This document shows, piece by piece, positions 17,820 through 26,648 of a stretch of 64,000 bases of DNA (position 1 is the stretch's first letter; each line of letters starts with the position of its first letter). This DNA is from Lachnospiraceae bacterium (lineage in GTDB: Bacteria > Bacillota > Clostridia > Lachnospirales > Lachnospiraceae): NCBI GenBank assembly GCA_016291405.1, contig JAEEXG010000003.1:41987-105986 (forward strand), written 5' to 3'. Both the position numbers and the translations under genes were made by a program. The notes beneath the pieces are model-generated. The model had not been told where the DNA came from. It did not search any database and saw only the letters and a list, made by a program, of their open reading frames with translations.

Positions 17820-19044
17820 ATACGCGTCCCACAAGATCTTTTGGAATATAAGCTTTAACAAATATTCCGTCTTCTTTATATTCTTCGCTTAAAAGCTGAC
17901 CGCTTTTTCTGATTCTTTGAATTATGCCCGCTTCATTAAAGGAATAAAGCTTCTCAAAATAGACTTTTCTGTCTGAAAGAATTTCTTCTATAGCCTTTGA
18001 AAAGCTATCAAGAGTAGATATATCTATTGCGGATACATTTAATGATTTTGTGGCATTTATATCCTTAAGGGCAGGTTTATCGGGGCAAAGGTCACACTTA
18101 TTAAACAAAGTGATTATAGGCTTAGAGTGAATATCAAGACTATCAAGTGTCTTATAAACGACTTCCATTTGATTATATGCTTCGGGATTTGAAGCATCCA
18201 CCACATGCACTATAATGTCTGCGTATTTTGCTTCTTCCAAAGTACTTTTAAATGCCTCTATCAAGTGATGGGGAAGCTTATTAATAAATCCTACGGTGTC
18301 TGTTAAAAGAACAGTTTCTTTGCTTGGCAAAATATATTTCTTTGTGGTTGGATCCAAAGTTGCAAAGAGCTTGTCTTCAGATAATACACCTGCATTTGTT
18401 AAGGTATTTAAAAGAGTCGATTTACCTGCGTTTGTGTATCCAACAAGTGACACAACAGGCATATTGTTACGCTTTCTTTGTGACCTTTTAACGTCTCTGT
18501 GCTTAATGATTTCGCTTAGTTCTTTTTTTAATTTTGAAATTCGGTTTCTTATTACTCGTCTGTCTGATTCAAGTTTTGATTCACCGGGACCTCTTGTACC
18601 GATACCGCCGCCAAGTCTTGACATTGATTTTCCGTATCCTGCAAGCCTTGTAAGAGAGTAGCGAAGCTGAGCAAGCTCAACCTGGATTTTACCTTCTGCG
18701 GTATTTGCTCTTGAAGCAAAGATATCAAGAATCAAAACCGTTCTGTCCATAACCTTTGTATCAAGCTCTTTTGATAAGTTATTCATTTGAGAGGGGGTAA
18801 GCTCATCGTCAAATATGACGCCTGTTGCGCCAAGATTATCGATGGCTTCTTTTACCTCTAAAATTTTTCCTTTACCGATATAGGTCGTGGGATGAACATT
18901 TTCTCTTGCCTGAATTATGGTGGCAAGAGTCTCTGCTCCCGCAGTCTTTGCCAAAAGCTTTAATTCTTCCAAAGAGGCTTCTTCGTCAAAGCCTTCGTTT
19001 GAATCAATTCCAACAAGTATTACTTTTTCTGTTATTTGCTCCAT
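17818..19044 (-). CDS. hflX: Ribosome-associated GTPase HflX
   Basis: HflX binds the 50S subunit and splits stalled or hibernating ribosomes. It has 408 residues. The N-terminal domain (GATGVIFDDELTPSQMNNL, VMDRTVLILDIFASRANTAEGKIQVELAQL, RLGGGIGTRGPGES) is diagnostic. The GTPase G1 is GYTNAGKST (202-210), then G3 DTVGF and G4 NKCD. It overlaps the end of the upstream Cys-cluster gene by 13 nt on the - strand, so the two are one operon. It is close to a ribosome-protection-like GTPase transcribed the other way, which gives a small cluster of ribosome-acting genes. Confidence 0.96.
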   Translation of the reverse strand: MEQITEKVILVGIDSNEGFDEEASLEELKLLAKTAGAETLATIIQARENVHPTTYIGKGKILEVKEAIDNLGATGVIFDDELTPSQMNNLSKELDTKVMDRTVLILDIFASRANTAEGKIQVELAQLRYSLTRLAGYGKSMSRLGGGIGTRGPGESKLESDRRVIRNRISKLKKELSEIIKHRDVKRSQRKRNNMPVVSLVGYTNAGKSTLLNTLTNAGVLSEDKLFATLDPTTKKYILPSKETVLLTDTVGFINKLPHHLIEAFKSTLEEAKYADIIVHVVDASNPEAYNQMEVVYKTLDSLDIHSKPIITLFNKCDLCPDKPALKDINATKSLNVSAIDISTLDSFSKAIEEILSDRKVYFEKLYSFNEAGIIQRIRKSGQLLSEEYKEDGIFVKAYIPKDLVGRV

Positions 19045-19685
19045 GTAGTCAGTCTTTCCTTAAATTGAGTGTAAAAGTCTTCTTCGTAAGAGTAGGGTGT
19101 TACAAAGAAAAGACTTAAAAGTTTAGTGTTTACTGCATTTAATAAAGAAGGGTTATCCAAAGCACATTCCGAAATATTTTTTAAAATCCTGTGCCAGCTT
19201 AGCACGAATTCTTCATACTTTGAAATGTTTTCAATCCCAAGCCATTGCTTTATCTTTACTTTGGATTTATTTGGATAAGGGCATTCATGCACCTGAATAA
19301 AATACTTAAATTCTTCGCCATCATCTTCATATATTCTTCCAAGAGGAAACATCCTGCAAAAGCCCGGGCGATATGCATGTATTTTACAGCGTCCTTCGGT
19401 ATTTAAAAACACACAGGCTTTCGTATTTTCATCTTTTTTTAAGTAAGGTGTAACGACGGAATCAACCACCGTTAAATCTATGAACTTACCAAGCATTTCT
19501 TCAAACTTTAAGTTTAGATTTTTAGAAAGAAAAAAGACATCATATGGGTCAAGGTGAATGGTGTCATCTGTAAAATCGCAGCATTCGTGACACCCTGCAC
19601 AACCGTTACATGATATTTTGGCTAGGTCGTCATGCGTGTATTTTTTGTTATCGGATATTTCTTCAAAAGTAACGTTTCTTTTCAT
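19032..19685 (-). CDS. YkgJ-type cysteine-cluster protein
   Basis: This 217-residue protein has an N-terminal Cys cluster CNGCAGCHECC (C26, C29, C32, C35, C36) and further Cys in ACVFLN, GRCKIHAYRPGFCRMFPLG and ECPYP. That is the pattern of the putative zinc- or iron-binding family PF03692. Members are widespread but their biochemical role is poorly known. It is upstream of hflX in the same operon with a 13-nt overlap. It is divergent from the GTPase-NYN fusion gene, 72 bp away. Confidence 0.88.
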   Translation of the reverse strand: MKRNVTFEEISDNKKYTHDDLAKISCNGCAGCHECCDFTDDTIHLDPYDVFFLSKNLNLKFEEMLGKFIDLTVVDSVVTPYLKKDENTKACVFLNTEGRCKIHAYRPGFCRMFPLGRIYEDDGEEFKYFIQVHECPYPNKSKVKIKQWLGIENISKYEEFVLSWHRILKNISECALDNPSLLNAVNTKLLSLFFVTPYSYEEDFYTQFKERLTTWSK

Positions 19686-19742
19686 AAGTAAAATTATAAA
19701 TGCTTTATTCTTAAAAGAAAAGAAGCAGATAAAGCCCTATTA

Positions 19743-19758
19743 TGATACAATCTTTACA
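19743..19758 (+). promoter_or_regulatory. Extended -10 promoter placing transcription start at or near the ATG
   Basis: TGATACAAT (19743-19751) is a TG-n-TACAAT extended -10 element. The expected start point about 7 nt downstream is the A of the ATG at 19758. There is no Shine-Dalgarno sequence upstream of the ATG and no good -35. This suggests a leaderless mRNA for the fusion gene that follows. Confidence 0.5.
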
Positions 19759-22358
19759 TGAAGAAAATCGCTATAGGTATTCTGGCACATGTTGATGCCG
19801 GAAAAACAACTTTGTCGGAAGGCCTTTTGTTTAAATCGGGAAGCATCCGAAAGGCCGGAAGAGTGGATAACAAGGACAGTTTCCTTGATTCCGACAAATA
19901 TGAACGAGAACGTGGAATAACCATCTTTTCAAAAACTGCGCGCCTAAATTACAAAGACACGCAGTTTATTATGGTGGATACTCCAGGGCATATAGATTTT
20001 GGCGCAGAAATGGAGAGAACCATTTCTGTTTTGGATGAGGCTATTTTGATAGTTAGTGCCACAGATTTAGTAAGGGCACACACAAAAACTATCTGGAAGC
20101 TGTTAAGAAAAGCCGGCATCCCCACTTTCATTTTTGTAAATAAAATTGATCTTGCGGATATATCAAAAGAAAAGATCCTTGAAAACTTAAAGAAAGAACT
20201 ATCTAAAGACGTAATAGATTTTTCAAATCCGTGTAATGAAGATTTCTATGAAGAAGCGGCAACCGCTAATGAAGCTTTACTTAATGAATTTTTATCTACA
20301 GAAGCCATATCAAAGGACAATATTAAAAAAGCTGTTTCTAAGTGCGAGATTTTCCCCGTATGCTTTGGCTCTGCCCTAAAAATGGAAGGTGTGGATGAGT
20401 TTTTAGATACTTTAAATGAATTTAGTGAGGCAAAAGAGTATCCGGACACATTCGGCGCCCTTTGCTATAAAATCTCAAAAGATAAAAACGGAAACAGATT
20501 AACGCACCTTAAAATAACAGGCGGTTCCATAAAGGTTAAAGACCTTATAAAAGAAGAAAAAGTAAACGAAATAAGAATATATTCAGGCGATAAGTACGAT
20601 AGCGTAAATGAAGCCTTTGCAGGAGATATATGTGTCGTAACGGGCCTTAAGGAATCAAAGGCAGGAAGCATTTACGGAATTGAAGGTTCTTTACATGAAA
20701 CTTCATTTACCCCTGTTTTACTTTATGCAATCAATTATCCAAAACATATAGATTCTGTAGAAATGCATAGGATGCTTAAGCTTCTTGAAGAAGAGGAGCC
20801 TACATTGGAAGTTTCCTTTGATGAACTAACCAAAGATATCTATGTTCACTTGATGGGTGAAGTTCAAACAGAAATCTTAACTAAGCAAATCAAAGACAGG
20901 TATGACATTGACGTCACATTTTCAACCGGAAAGATTTTATATAAAGAAACCATCGAAGATACGGTAGAGGGTGTGGGACATTTTGAACCCTTAAGACACT
21001 ATGCGGAAGTGCATTTAAAGCTTGAACCTTTAGATAGGGGAGAAGGTCTTATCTTTGATAGCAGTGTAAGCGAAAACGACTTATCCCTTAACTGGCAAAG
21101 GCTTATTTTAACTCATCTTCATGAAAAGACCCATAGAGGAGTGCTGACAGGTTCGCCCATTACGGATATGAAAATAACACTTGTTTCCGGAAAGGCTCAT
21201 CCAAAGCACACAGAGGGTGGTGACTTTAGACAGGCTACTTACAGAGCAGTAAGACAAGGTCTTATGCAAACTGAGTCGGTTTTACTAGAGCCCTTTTATG
21301 ACTACGAACTTACGGTTCCATCCGATTGTGTGGGAAGAGCCATGCTTGATATAGACAGAATGTGGGGCACGTCGGAAGTTACAAGCCAAAAGCCCGAAGA
21401 AGCCGTCATCACAGGAATTGCACCGGTTTCTACCCTTAACGGATATGCCAAGGAAGTAAGAGCTTATTCTAAGGGAAAGGGAAGCCTTAGCGTTTCTTTT
21501 CACGGATATGCTCCCTGCCATAACACAGAAGAAGTTTTACGCGATAAAAACTATATTCCTGAAAATGATGTCAGAAATACTCCGGATTCAGTATTTTGTG
21601 CGAACGGCTCAAGCTTCATAGTTCCTTGGAGCGAAGTCTTTGATTATATGCACCTTCCTTTATCCTATAAAGGTGAAGATACTTTGGATTTGGATGTTGA
21701 TGAACCGGTATCGAGGAACAAAGAAAGCAAAGACATTTTTCTTTCTACGGAAGAGGTCGATGCCATTATAAATAAAACTGCCTATGCAAATAAAAAGAAG
21801 GACCAAATGAGCCATAAGGGCATAAGCAAAGAGCTTCTTAATAAAAGAAGGGTAGGGGGAAGAAGCATTGAAAAGCCCGTTATCTATAAAGGTACGCCAA
21901 AGAAGGAAGAGTACCTTTTGGTGGATGGATACAATGTTGTTTTCTCCTGGGATGAACTGGCAGAAATCGCCAAATCAACTATTAACGGTGCGGCAGGACG
22001 CCTTATGGACATTGTAAGTAATTACAGCGCTCTGACCGGCATAAAAGCAATCCTTGTGTTTGATGCTTATAAGGTTAAAGACCATAAGACGGAAGAAATC
22101 GATTATTCGAATATAAAGGTGGTTTACACAAAGACAGCTGAAACTGCGGATCACTATATAGAGCGCTATGCTCACGAAAACGGAAAGAAATATGACATCC
22201 ATGTCGTGACAAGCGACGGTGTTGAGCAGATCATTATAAGAAGCGAAGGCTGCAGGCTTATTTCTTCAAGAGATTTTAAAATCGACTATGAAAGAAGAAG
22301 CAAAGAGCTAAAAGAAACGAACTTTGGAGAGGGCATAAGTGTAAGCCATGACGAATGA
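19758..22358 (+). CDS. TetM/EF-G-like translational GTPase fused to a Rae1/YacP-like NYN nuclease
   Basis: This 866-residue cytoplasmic protein has two parts. Residues 1-640 are an EF-G/Tet(M)-type ribosome-protection GTPase: G1 AHVDAGKT (10-17), G2 RGIT, G3 DTPGH, G4 NKID, and domain IV/V signatures such as HPKHTEGGDFRQATYRAVRQGL. A charged linker (about 645-715) leads to a C-terminal NYN domain (about 718-855). That domain has VDGYNVV, VFDAYKV, a TKTAETADHYIE segment and VVTSDGVEQ, matching YacP/Rae1, the B. subtilis endoribonuclease that cuts mRNA in the ribosomal A site. The acidic residues expected for NYN catalysis (in VDGYN, VFDAY, ETAD, VTSD) are all present. A role in ribosome rescue or ribosome-dependent mRNA cleavage is inference. 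Drug resistance is possible but not indicated. Confidence 0.88.
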   Translation: MKKIAIGILAHVDAGKTTLSEGLLFKSGSIRKAGRVDNKDSFLDSDKYERERGITIFSKTARLNYKDTQFIMVDTPGHIDFGAEMERTISVLDEAILIVSATDLVRAHTKTIWKLLRKAGIPTFIFVNKIDLADISKEKILENLKKELSKDVIDFSNPCNEDFYEEAATANEALLNEFLSTEAISKDNIKKAVSKCEIFPVCFGSALKMEGVDEFLDTLNEFSEAKEYPDTFGALCYKISKDKNGNRLTHLKITGGSIKVKDLIKEEKVNEIRIYSGDKYDSVNEAFAGDICVVTGLKESKAGSIYGIEGSLHETSFTPVLLYAINYPKHIDSVEMHRMLKLLEEEEPTLEVSFDELTKDIYVHLMGEVQTEILTKQIKDRYDIDVTFSTGKILYKETIEDTVEGVGHFEPLRHYAEVHLKLEPLDRGEGLIFDSSVSENDLSLNWQRLILTHLHEKTHRGVLTGSPITDMKITLVSGKAHPKHTEGGDFRQATYRAVRQGLMQTESVLLEPFYDYELTVPSDCVGRAMLDIDRMWGTSEVTSQKPEEAVITGIAPVSTLNGYAKEVRAYSKGKGSLSVSFHGYAPCHNTEEVLRDKNYIPENDVRNTPDSVFCANGSSFIVPWSEVFDYMHLPLSYKGEDTLDLDVDEPVSRNKESKDIFLSTEEVDAIINKTAYANKKKDQMSHKGISKELLNKRRVGGRSIEKPVIYKGTPKKEEYLLVDGYNVVFSWDELAEIAKSTINGAAGRLMDIVSNYSALTGIKAILVFDAYKVKDHKTEEIDYSNIKVVYTKTAETADHYIERYAHENGKKYDIHVVTSDGVEQIIIRSEGCRLISSRDFKIDYERRSKELKETNFGEGISVSHDE

Positions 22359-22434
22359 TTTTTAATGTTATTTAATAGAATCATTTATCCAAATGTGATA
22401 ATATACCTATGGTAAATTTATAGGGAGTCAGATT

Positions 22435-22863
22435 ATGCAGGCAACATTTGAACAATTAAGAGATAAGATGACCAAGGTCTTGATTGAGGATGATTTTTCA
22501 AGACACCTTGGAATAGAGATTCTTGAATTTGAAGAAAAGTTTATTAAGGCAAGAATTCCTTTTAAGGCTAATGTAAAAAACAATTACGGTTCGGTACACG
22601 GCGGAGTGCTTTATTCTTTTGCGGACATTTTAGGCGGCTGTGTGGCGTGTATGAGCGGTAAGTTTTGCACTACAGTTGAAGGAAATATGAACTATCTTGA
22701 GCCCGCTGTAAGTAAAGATTACATTTACTGCGAAGCAAAAAGAGTTCGTGGCGGCAATCACTTGATAGTGGTTAAAGTCAAAATAAGAAACGATTCGGGA
22801 AAGCTTCTTGATGACGGAAGTTTTACATTCTATCGTTCCAACGAAGACGTTGTAAGTGAGTAA
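22435..22863 (+). CDS. PaaI-type hotdog-fold thioesterase
   Basis: This is a small acyl-CoA thioesterase of 142 residues. The hotdog motif NNYGSVHGGVLYSFADILGG (about 47-66) carries the HGG-(x)n-D active-site pattern typical of PaaI-type enzymes. The substrate is likely an aromatic or short-chain acyl-CoA but cannot be specified. TAGGGAGT precedes the ATG. Its stop lies just before the start of the SufC-like gene (about 10 bp), so the three genes may form one transcript. Confidence 0.85.
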   Translation: MQATFEQLRDKMTKVLIEDDFSRHLGIEILEFEEKFIKARIPFKANVKNNYGSVHGGVLYSFADILGGCVACMSGKFCTTVEGNMNYLEPAVSKDYIYCEAKRVRGGNHLIVVKVKIRNDSGKLLDDGSFTFYRSNEDVVSE

Positions 22864-22873
22864 AGAGGTTAAA

Positions 22874-23599
22874 ATGCTTGAATTAAAAAACATTAGTTAT
22901 GAAGTCGAAGACGACCATGAAATACTAAAGAATATAAGCTTAAAAATAGATAAAGGCTTTACCGCAATAACCGGTCCTAACGGAAGCGGTAAGTCCACTC
23001 TTGCAAAGATAATTGCAGGTATTGTGAAGCCTACATCCGGAACCATAATACTTGACGGAGAAGACATCACAAATCTTTCAATTACAGACAGAGCCAATAA
23101 AGGAATAAGCTTTGCCTTTCAGCAGCCCGTCCGTTTTAAGGGATTAACGGTAAAAGACTTAATTACTTTTGCTGCGGGAAAAGACACAAGCGTTTCAGAG
23201 GCTTGCAATATTTTATCTGAAGTAGGTCTTTGCGCAAGAGATTATATTGACAGAGAAATAAATGCTTCTTTATCAGGTGGTGAGCTTAAACGTATTGAGA
23301 TTGCCATAGCTATTGCAAGAGGCACCAAGGTTTCAATCTTTGATGAGCCCGAAGCCGGAATCGATATATGGAGTTTTGGAAGCTTGATAGATGTTTTTGA
23401 AAGCATGCACAGAAAGATTAACGGTACCATCGTTGTTATTTCTCATCAGGAAAAGCTTTTAAAAACAGCAGACAGAATTATAGTTTTGGCAGACGGTAAA
23501 GTGTCGGATGATGGCCCTAAAGACATTATTTTCGATAAGTGGTTTTGTGAAAACTCCTCTGTTAAGTGTGCTAAGCTTGAAAACGGAGGTGACCGCTAA
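22874..23599 (+). CDS. sufC: SufC-like ATPase of a minimal Fe-S assembly system
   Basis: This cytoplasmic ABC-type ATPase drives Fe-S scaffold conformational change rather than transport. It has 241 residues. Walker A is GPNGSGKST, the signature LSGGELKR and Walker B VSIFDEPEAGID. The ending KTADRIIVLADGKVSDDGPKD is SufC-like, and the ELKRIE segment after the signature is SufC-typical. I chose the ATG at 22874 with AGAGG before it, not the upstream in-frame GTG at 22856. The partner gene follows with a TAATG overlap. The absence of sufS, sufU or a second SufB/D gene points to the reduced two-gene form found in many anaerobes. Confidence 0.87.
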   Translation: MLELKNISYEVEDDHEILKNISLKIDKGFTAITGPNGSGKSTLAKIIAGIVKPTSGTIILDGEDITNLSITDRANKGISFAFQQPVRFKGLTVKDLITFAAGKDTSVSEACNILSEVGLCARDYIDREINASLSGGELKRIEIAIAIARGTKVSIFDEPEAGIDIWSFGSLIDVFESMHRKINGTIVVISHQEKLLKTADRIIVLADGKVSDDGPKDIIFDKWFCENSSVKCAKLENGGDR

Positions 23600-24516
23600 T
23601 GGATGAAATTACAAAGAAGATTTTAAAAGAAGTAGCTGACCTTCATGAAATACCTACAGGAGCATATAACATCAGAAAAGACGGGGCTTCAATCGGAAGA
23701 GCTTCTTCTGCAAACATTAATATAGTTCCGAAAGAAGATAAGTCAGGTATCGACATTTTCATTGCTCCCGGCACTAAAAACGAAAGCGTACATATTCCTG
23801 TAATTATCAGTGAGTCAGGCTTAAAGGATGTAGTCTACAATGATTTCTATGTTGGAGAAAATGCCGATGTGTTAATCGTTGCAGGTTGCGGTATTCACAA
23901 TTGCGGAGACCAGGAATCTTCCCATGTTGGAATTCATTCCTTCCATTTAGACAAAAACGCAAAGGTTAAGTATGTGGAAAAGCATTATGGAGAGGCCGAC
24001 GGAAGAGGCACAAACGTTATGGACCCCACCACTAACTTTGATTTAAAGGAAGGCGCCTACCTTGAAATGGAAACCACCCAAATCAAGGGAATCGATTCAA
24101 CCAATCGAATCACGAACGGCACCCTTTCGGATGATGCCACACTTATTATTCATGAAAAGCTTTTAACTCATGAAGAGCAATATGCAAGAACCGAGTTTAA
24201 TGTAGACTTAAACGGAAAGAACTCAAGTGCAAATGTGGCTTCAAGGTCTGTTGCAAAGGGTAAATCAAAACAGGAATTTGTTTCCTGTATAAACGGAAAT
24301 GCAGAATGCAGCGGACATTCTGAGTGCGATGCCATTATTATGGATGAAGCTGTAGTTACGGCCGTTCCTAAGCTTATTGCATCAAACGTGGAAGCTTCTT
24401 TAATCCATGAAGCCGCAATCGGTAAAATAGCGGGAGAGCAGATTATAAAGCTTATGACCTTAGGCCTTAGCGAACAGGAAGCAGAAGAGCAAATAGTAAA
24501 CGGATTTTTAAAATAG
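23599..24516 (+). CDS. sufB: SufB/SufD-family scaffold protein, short form
   Basis: This scaffold subunit partners the SufC-like ATPase. It has 305 residues, shorter than standard SufB (about 470) and SufD (about 430). The right-handed beta-helix core is recognisable (FVGENADVLIVAGCGIHNCG-like segment near 85-105, then ETTQIKGIDSTNRI). The C-terminal segment KLIASNVEASLIHEAAIGKIAGEQIIKLMTLGLSEQEAEEQIVNGFL is the classic SufB/D ending. The start overlaps the sufC stop. Cysteines near residues 97 and 102 and ECSGHSECD near 235 are candidate cluster ligands. A terminator follows. A cysteine desulfurase gene lies 11 kb away at 35.6 kb. Confidence 0.87.
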   Translation: MDEITKKILKEVADLHEIPTGAYNIRKDGASIGRASSANINIVPKEDKSGIDIFIAPGTKNESVHIPVIISESGLKDVVYNDFYVGENADVLIVAGCGIHNCGDQESSHVGIHSFHLDKNAKVKYVEKHYGEADGRGTNVMDPTTNFDLKEGAYLEMETTQIKGIDSTNRITNGTLSDDATLIIHEKLLTHEEQYARTEFNVDLNGKNSSANVASRSVAKGKSKQEFVSCINGNAECSGHSECDAIIMDEAVVTAVPKLIASNVEASLIHEAAIGKIAGEQIIKLMTLGLSEQEAEEQIVNGFLK

Positions 24517-24518
24517 TA

Positions 24519-24545
24519 AAAGCCCTGCAAAAGCAGGGCTTTTTG
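24519..24545. terminator. Bidirectional terminator between sufB and the DUF2264 gene
   Basis: AGCCCTGC (24521-24528) pairs with GCAGGGCT (24533-24540), extended by A-T pairs, followed by TTTTT. It lies between convergent genes. Confidence 0.88.
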
Positions 24546-24557
24546 TTTGGCTTTTTC

Positions 24558-26639
24558 TTATAAAGAAAGGTTTCTTTCGATTTTAGAATAGTTAATTTCT
24601 TTAACGTCGCCTGTGTTTAATTTAATTATCACATTACCGTAGGAGCCTGTTTTAAATTCATCCTCATAGGTAATTTCATCAATTGTAAAGATTTCTGATT
24701 CTTTAAAATCTTCATCGGATTCTGAAGTTATTACCTGAGAAATCAATACATAAGGCGCTTTAGCATCATACATATTATCTCTTTTTGCGGTAGCATATAC
24801 CACAATTGAGTTTTCGCTGTCAGGATTTGAGCCTTTAGAGTGGGTAATGTTTATTTCATCAAAGCCGTCATAAATTGTCATGGCAAGCTGCTTTGTGGTG
24901 CCGGTAGCATCTTTTCCTTTTAATACAATTGCTTTTGCTTTGCCTTTTTCCAAAACCTTAACGGTGGTTTCGTTATCGGGAAAACCATATGAACCAAGAG
25001 TCACAATAACGGGCTTTCTATAAAGCCTTAATCTGTCAACTCTCATTATTCCCTTTGAAACAGGGAAGTCTGCAAGGTTAATGGCCTGATTCCAATGGTT
25101 TTCATTTTCCATTTCAAAATCAAAGAACAATCTTCGATATAAAACTTCATCTTTTTCACCGCACCAGAATGTGGTGTTTCCGTAAAGAAGTCTGTCTGTG
25201 GTTATATCTTTAATAACGTAAGCTTCAGATTCCACGTCCCCTGTTTTAAGACCGGTTTCTTTGTCCATTAAAGGAGTTGATTCCCAAGGAAACTTAGTGT
25301 TATAGCTAAGCTTTGAATAGTTCCACATTCCGTGAAGATCATTTTTAGCTTTTCTTATTTTACCTGTTCTTAAAATGGTTTCACCATTTGCTGCGTGATT
25401 TGTAAAGCAAAGAGCTGGGCCGTCCAAAGTGGTTTCTTTTACAGCACTTTTAGATAGCTTATCCCAGGTTCCGTTATTTTCTTTTTCACTCCAGAAAGGA
25501 TGGTCCTTTCCAAAATGAAGAAACATGAAGGCTTTTCCAATCCAATAAGGAGATTCCGCACAGGAATATCCTTGTACCAAAGGCTTAAATTCTCCGTAAA
25601 AGCCAAGGGTGGGAACTCCTTTATAAAGGAAATCGTCTCTTTCTAAAAACTGAAGCAAGGAGCCTGAAGCAATTCTTCTTGCAAGACCGGGATCCACATG
25701 TGAGTTTTCCAAAAGAAGGTTTCCCGCAAAAGCGCTGGTTGATGCAAATCTATAGATATTTGATCTTCCCCACATATTTGTAAAGCCGTCTTTATCAAAG
25801 AAGTCACAATATGTTTTCATAAGCGCGTTAGAATGCTTTTCAAACTTCTTTGCAATATATGGAAGATTTTCGTATCCGTACCAGATGTTCCATAAAGGAG
25901 CATACATATTAAATGCCCAACAGGAGTAGTAGTCAAAGCACTGACCGTCTCTGTACCAGCCGTCACCAACATAGTAGTTTAAGATTTCGGTGGCATGGTC
26001 TGTCATTATGCTTTTATCTATTTCATAGCCGTTCATATGTAAGAAGGCTAAATCAAGCATATTGAAAAGACGCCAGTTTTGAGGAACGGTAGAAGCATTT
26101 GCAAAGCCGTTTAAAAAGCTTGCGATTAAATCTTTTTCTTCCTTAGTGTATGTATCCCAGATTTCTTCTTTTGAAAGCCAAAGACCGATTACCAAAGCGC
26201 AGGTTTCAACCGTCTGCTGATAAGGTCTTGTAGGGTCGCTTGTGCCTGTAAGTTTTTTTAAAGATTCATAGCTTCCAACAAACAATTCATCCTTAGGGTC
26301 AACCACTCTTAAAACGTGCTTCTTGTAATAATCCCTAAGTTTAATGTTGTTTATTGTAAGGTCAGGACGCTCGTGAATGATAACGGAAGCGATAAAGAAG
26401 GTACGTGTGAGGCCTTCAAATATTTCCGCAAGTCTTTGCTGAGCCTGCTCGCTTTCAGGGGCATCCAAGTGAGGATAGGTAACCTTTGTATCTTTTCTAG
26501 GGAGTACAACGGGATGCTCAAAAGAAGGTATGTTGTTAAAACAGCCCTCAAGTAAATATATTCCTGCCTCTATCCAGGATTCTCTGGTGAGTCCTGTGTA
26601 GGGGCTTAAGTTTTTATCAGATGTAAATGTAAATGCCAT
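24558..26639 (-). CDS. DUF2264-family putative carbohydrate-active protein
   Basis: This 693-residue cytoplasmic protein has no signal peptide and belongs to DUF2264. It has an N-terminal (alpha/alpha) barrel-like domain, with QNWRLFNMLDLAFLHMNGYEID, WYRDGQCFDYYSCWAFNMYAPLW and FWGRSNIYRF-type segments over about residues 190-300. A beta-rich C-terminal domain begins near 440. I recall members of this group having been linked to beta-glucuronidase activity (GH154), but I am not certain. It lies 9 bp downstream of the GH88 gene in the same operon, with AAGGAGAT overlapping the GH88 stop, so a role in uronic-acid-containing oligosaccharide breakdown fits. Confidence 0.83.
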   Translation of the reverse strand: MAFTFTSDKNLSPYTGLTRESWIEAGIYLLEGCFNNIPSFEHPVVLPRKDTKVTYPHLDAPESEQAQQRLAEIFEGLTRTFFIASVIIHERPDLTINNIKLRDYYKKHVLRVVDPKDELFVGSYESLKKLTGTSDPTRPYQQTVETCALVIGLWLSKEEIWDTYTKEEKDLIASFLNGFANASTVPQNWRLFNMLDLAFLHMNGYEIDKSIMTDHATEILNYYVGDGWYRDGQCFDYYSCWAFNMYAPLWNIWYGYENLPYIAKKFEKHSNALMKTYCDFFDKDGFTNMWGRSNIYRFASTSAFAGNLLLENSHVDPGLARRIASGSLLQFLERDDFLYKGVPTLGFYGEFKPLVQGYSCAESPYWIGKAFMFLHFGKDHPFWSEKENNGTWDKLSKSAVKETTLDGPALCFTNHAANGETILRTGKIRKAKNDLHGMWNYSKLSYNTKFPWESTPLMDKETGLKTGDVESEAYVIKDITTDRLLYGNTTFWCGEKDEVLYRRLFFDFEMENENHWNQAINLADFPVSKGIMRVDRLRLYRKPVIVTLGSYGFPDNETTVKVLEKGKAKAIVLKGKDATGTTKQLAMTIYDGFDEINITHSKGSNPDSENSIVVYATAKRDNMYDAKAPYVLISQVITSESDEDFKESEIFTIDEITYEDEFKTGSYGNVIIKLNTGDVKEINYSKIERNLSL

Positions 26640-26648
26640 GATATCTCC

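Noticed and set aside
19758..22358. Calling the fusion a tetracycline-resistance determinant
   Set aside because: It is Tet(M)-like in fold but has a nuclease domain, no mobile surroundings and no Tet-type leader; it is more likely a ribosome-related housekeeping or stress factor.
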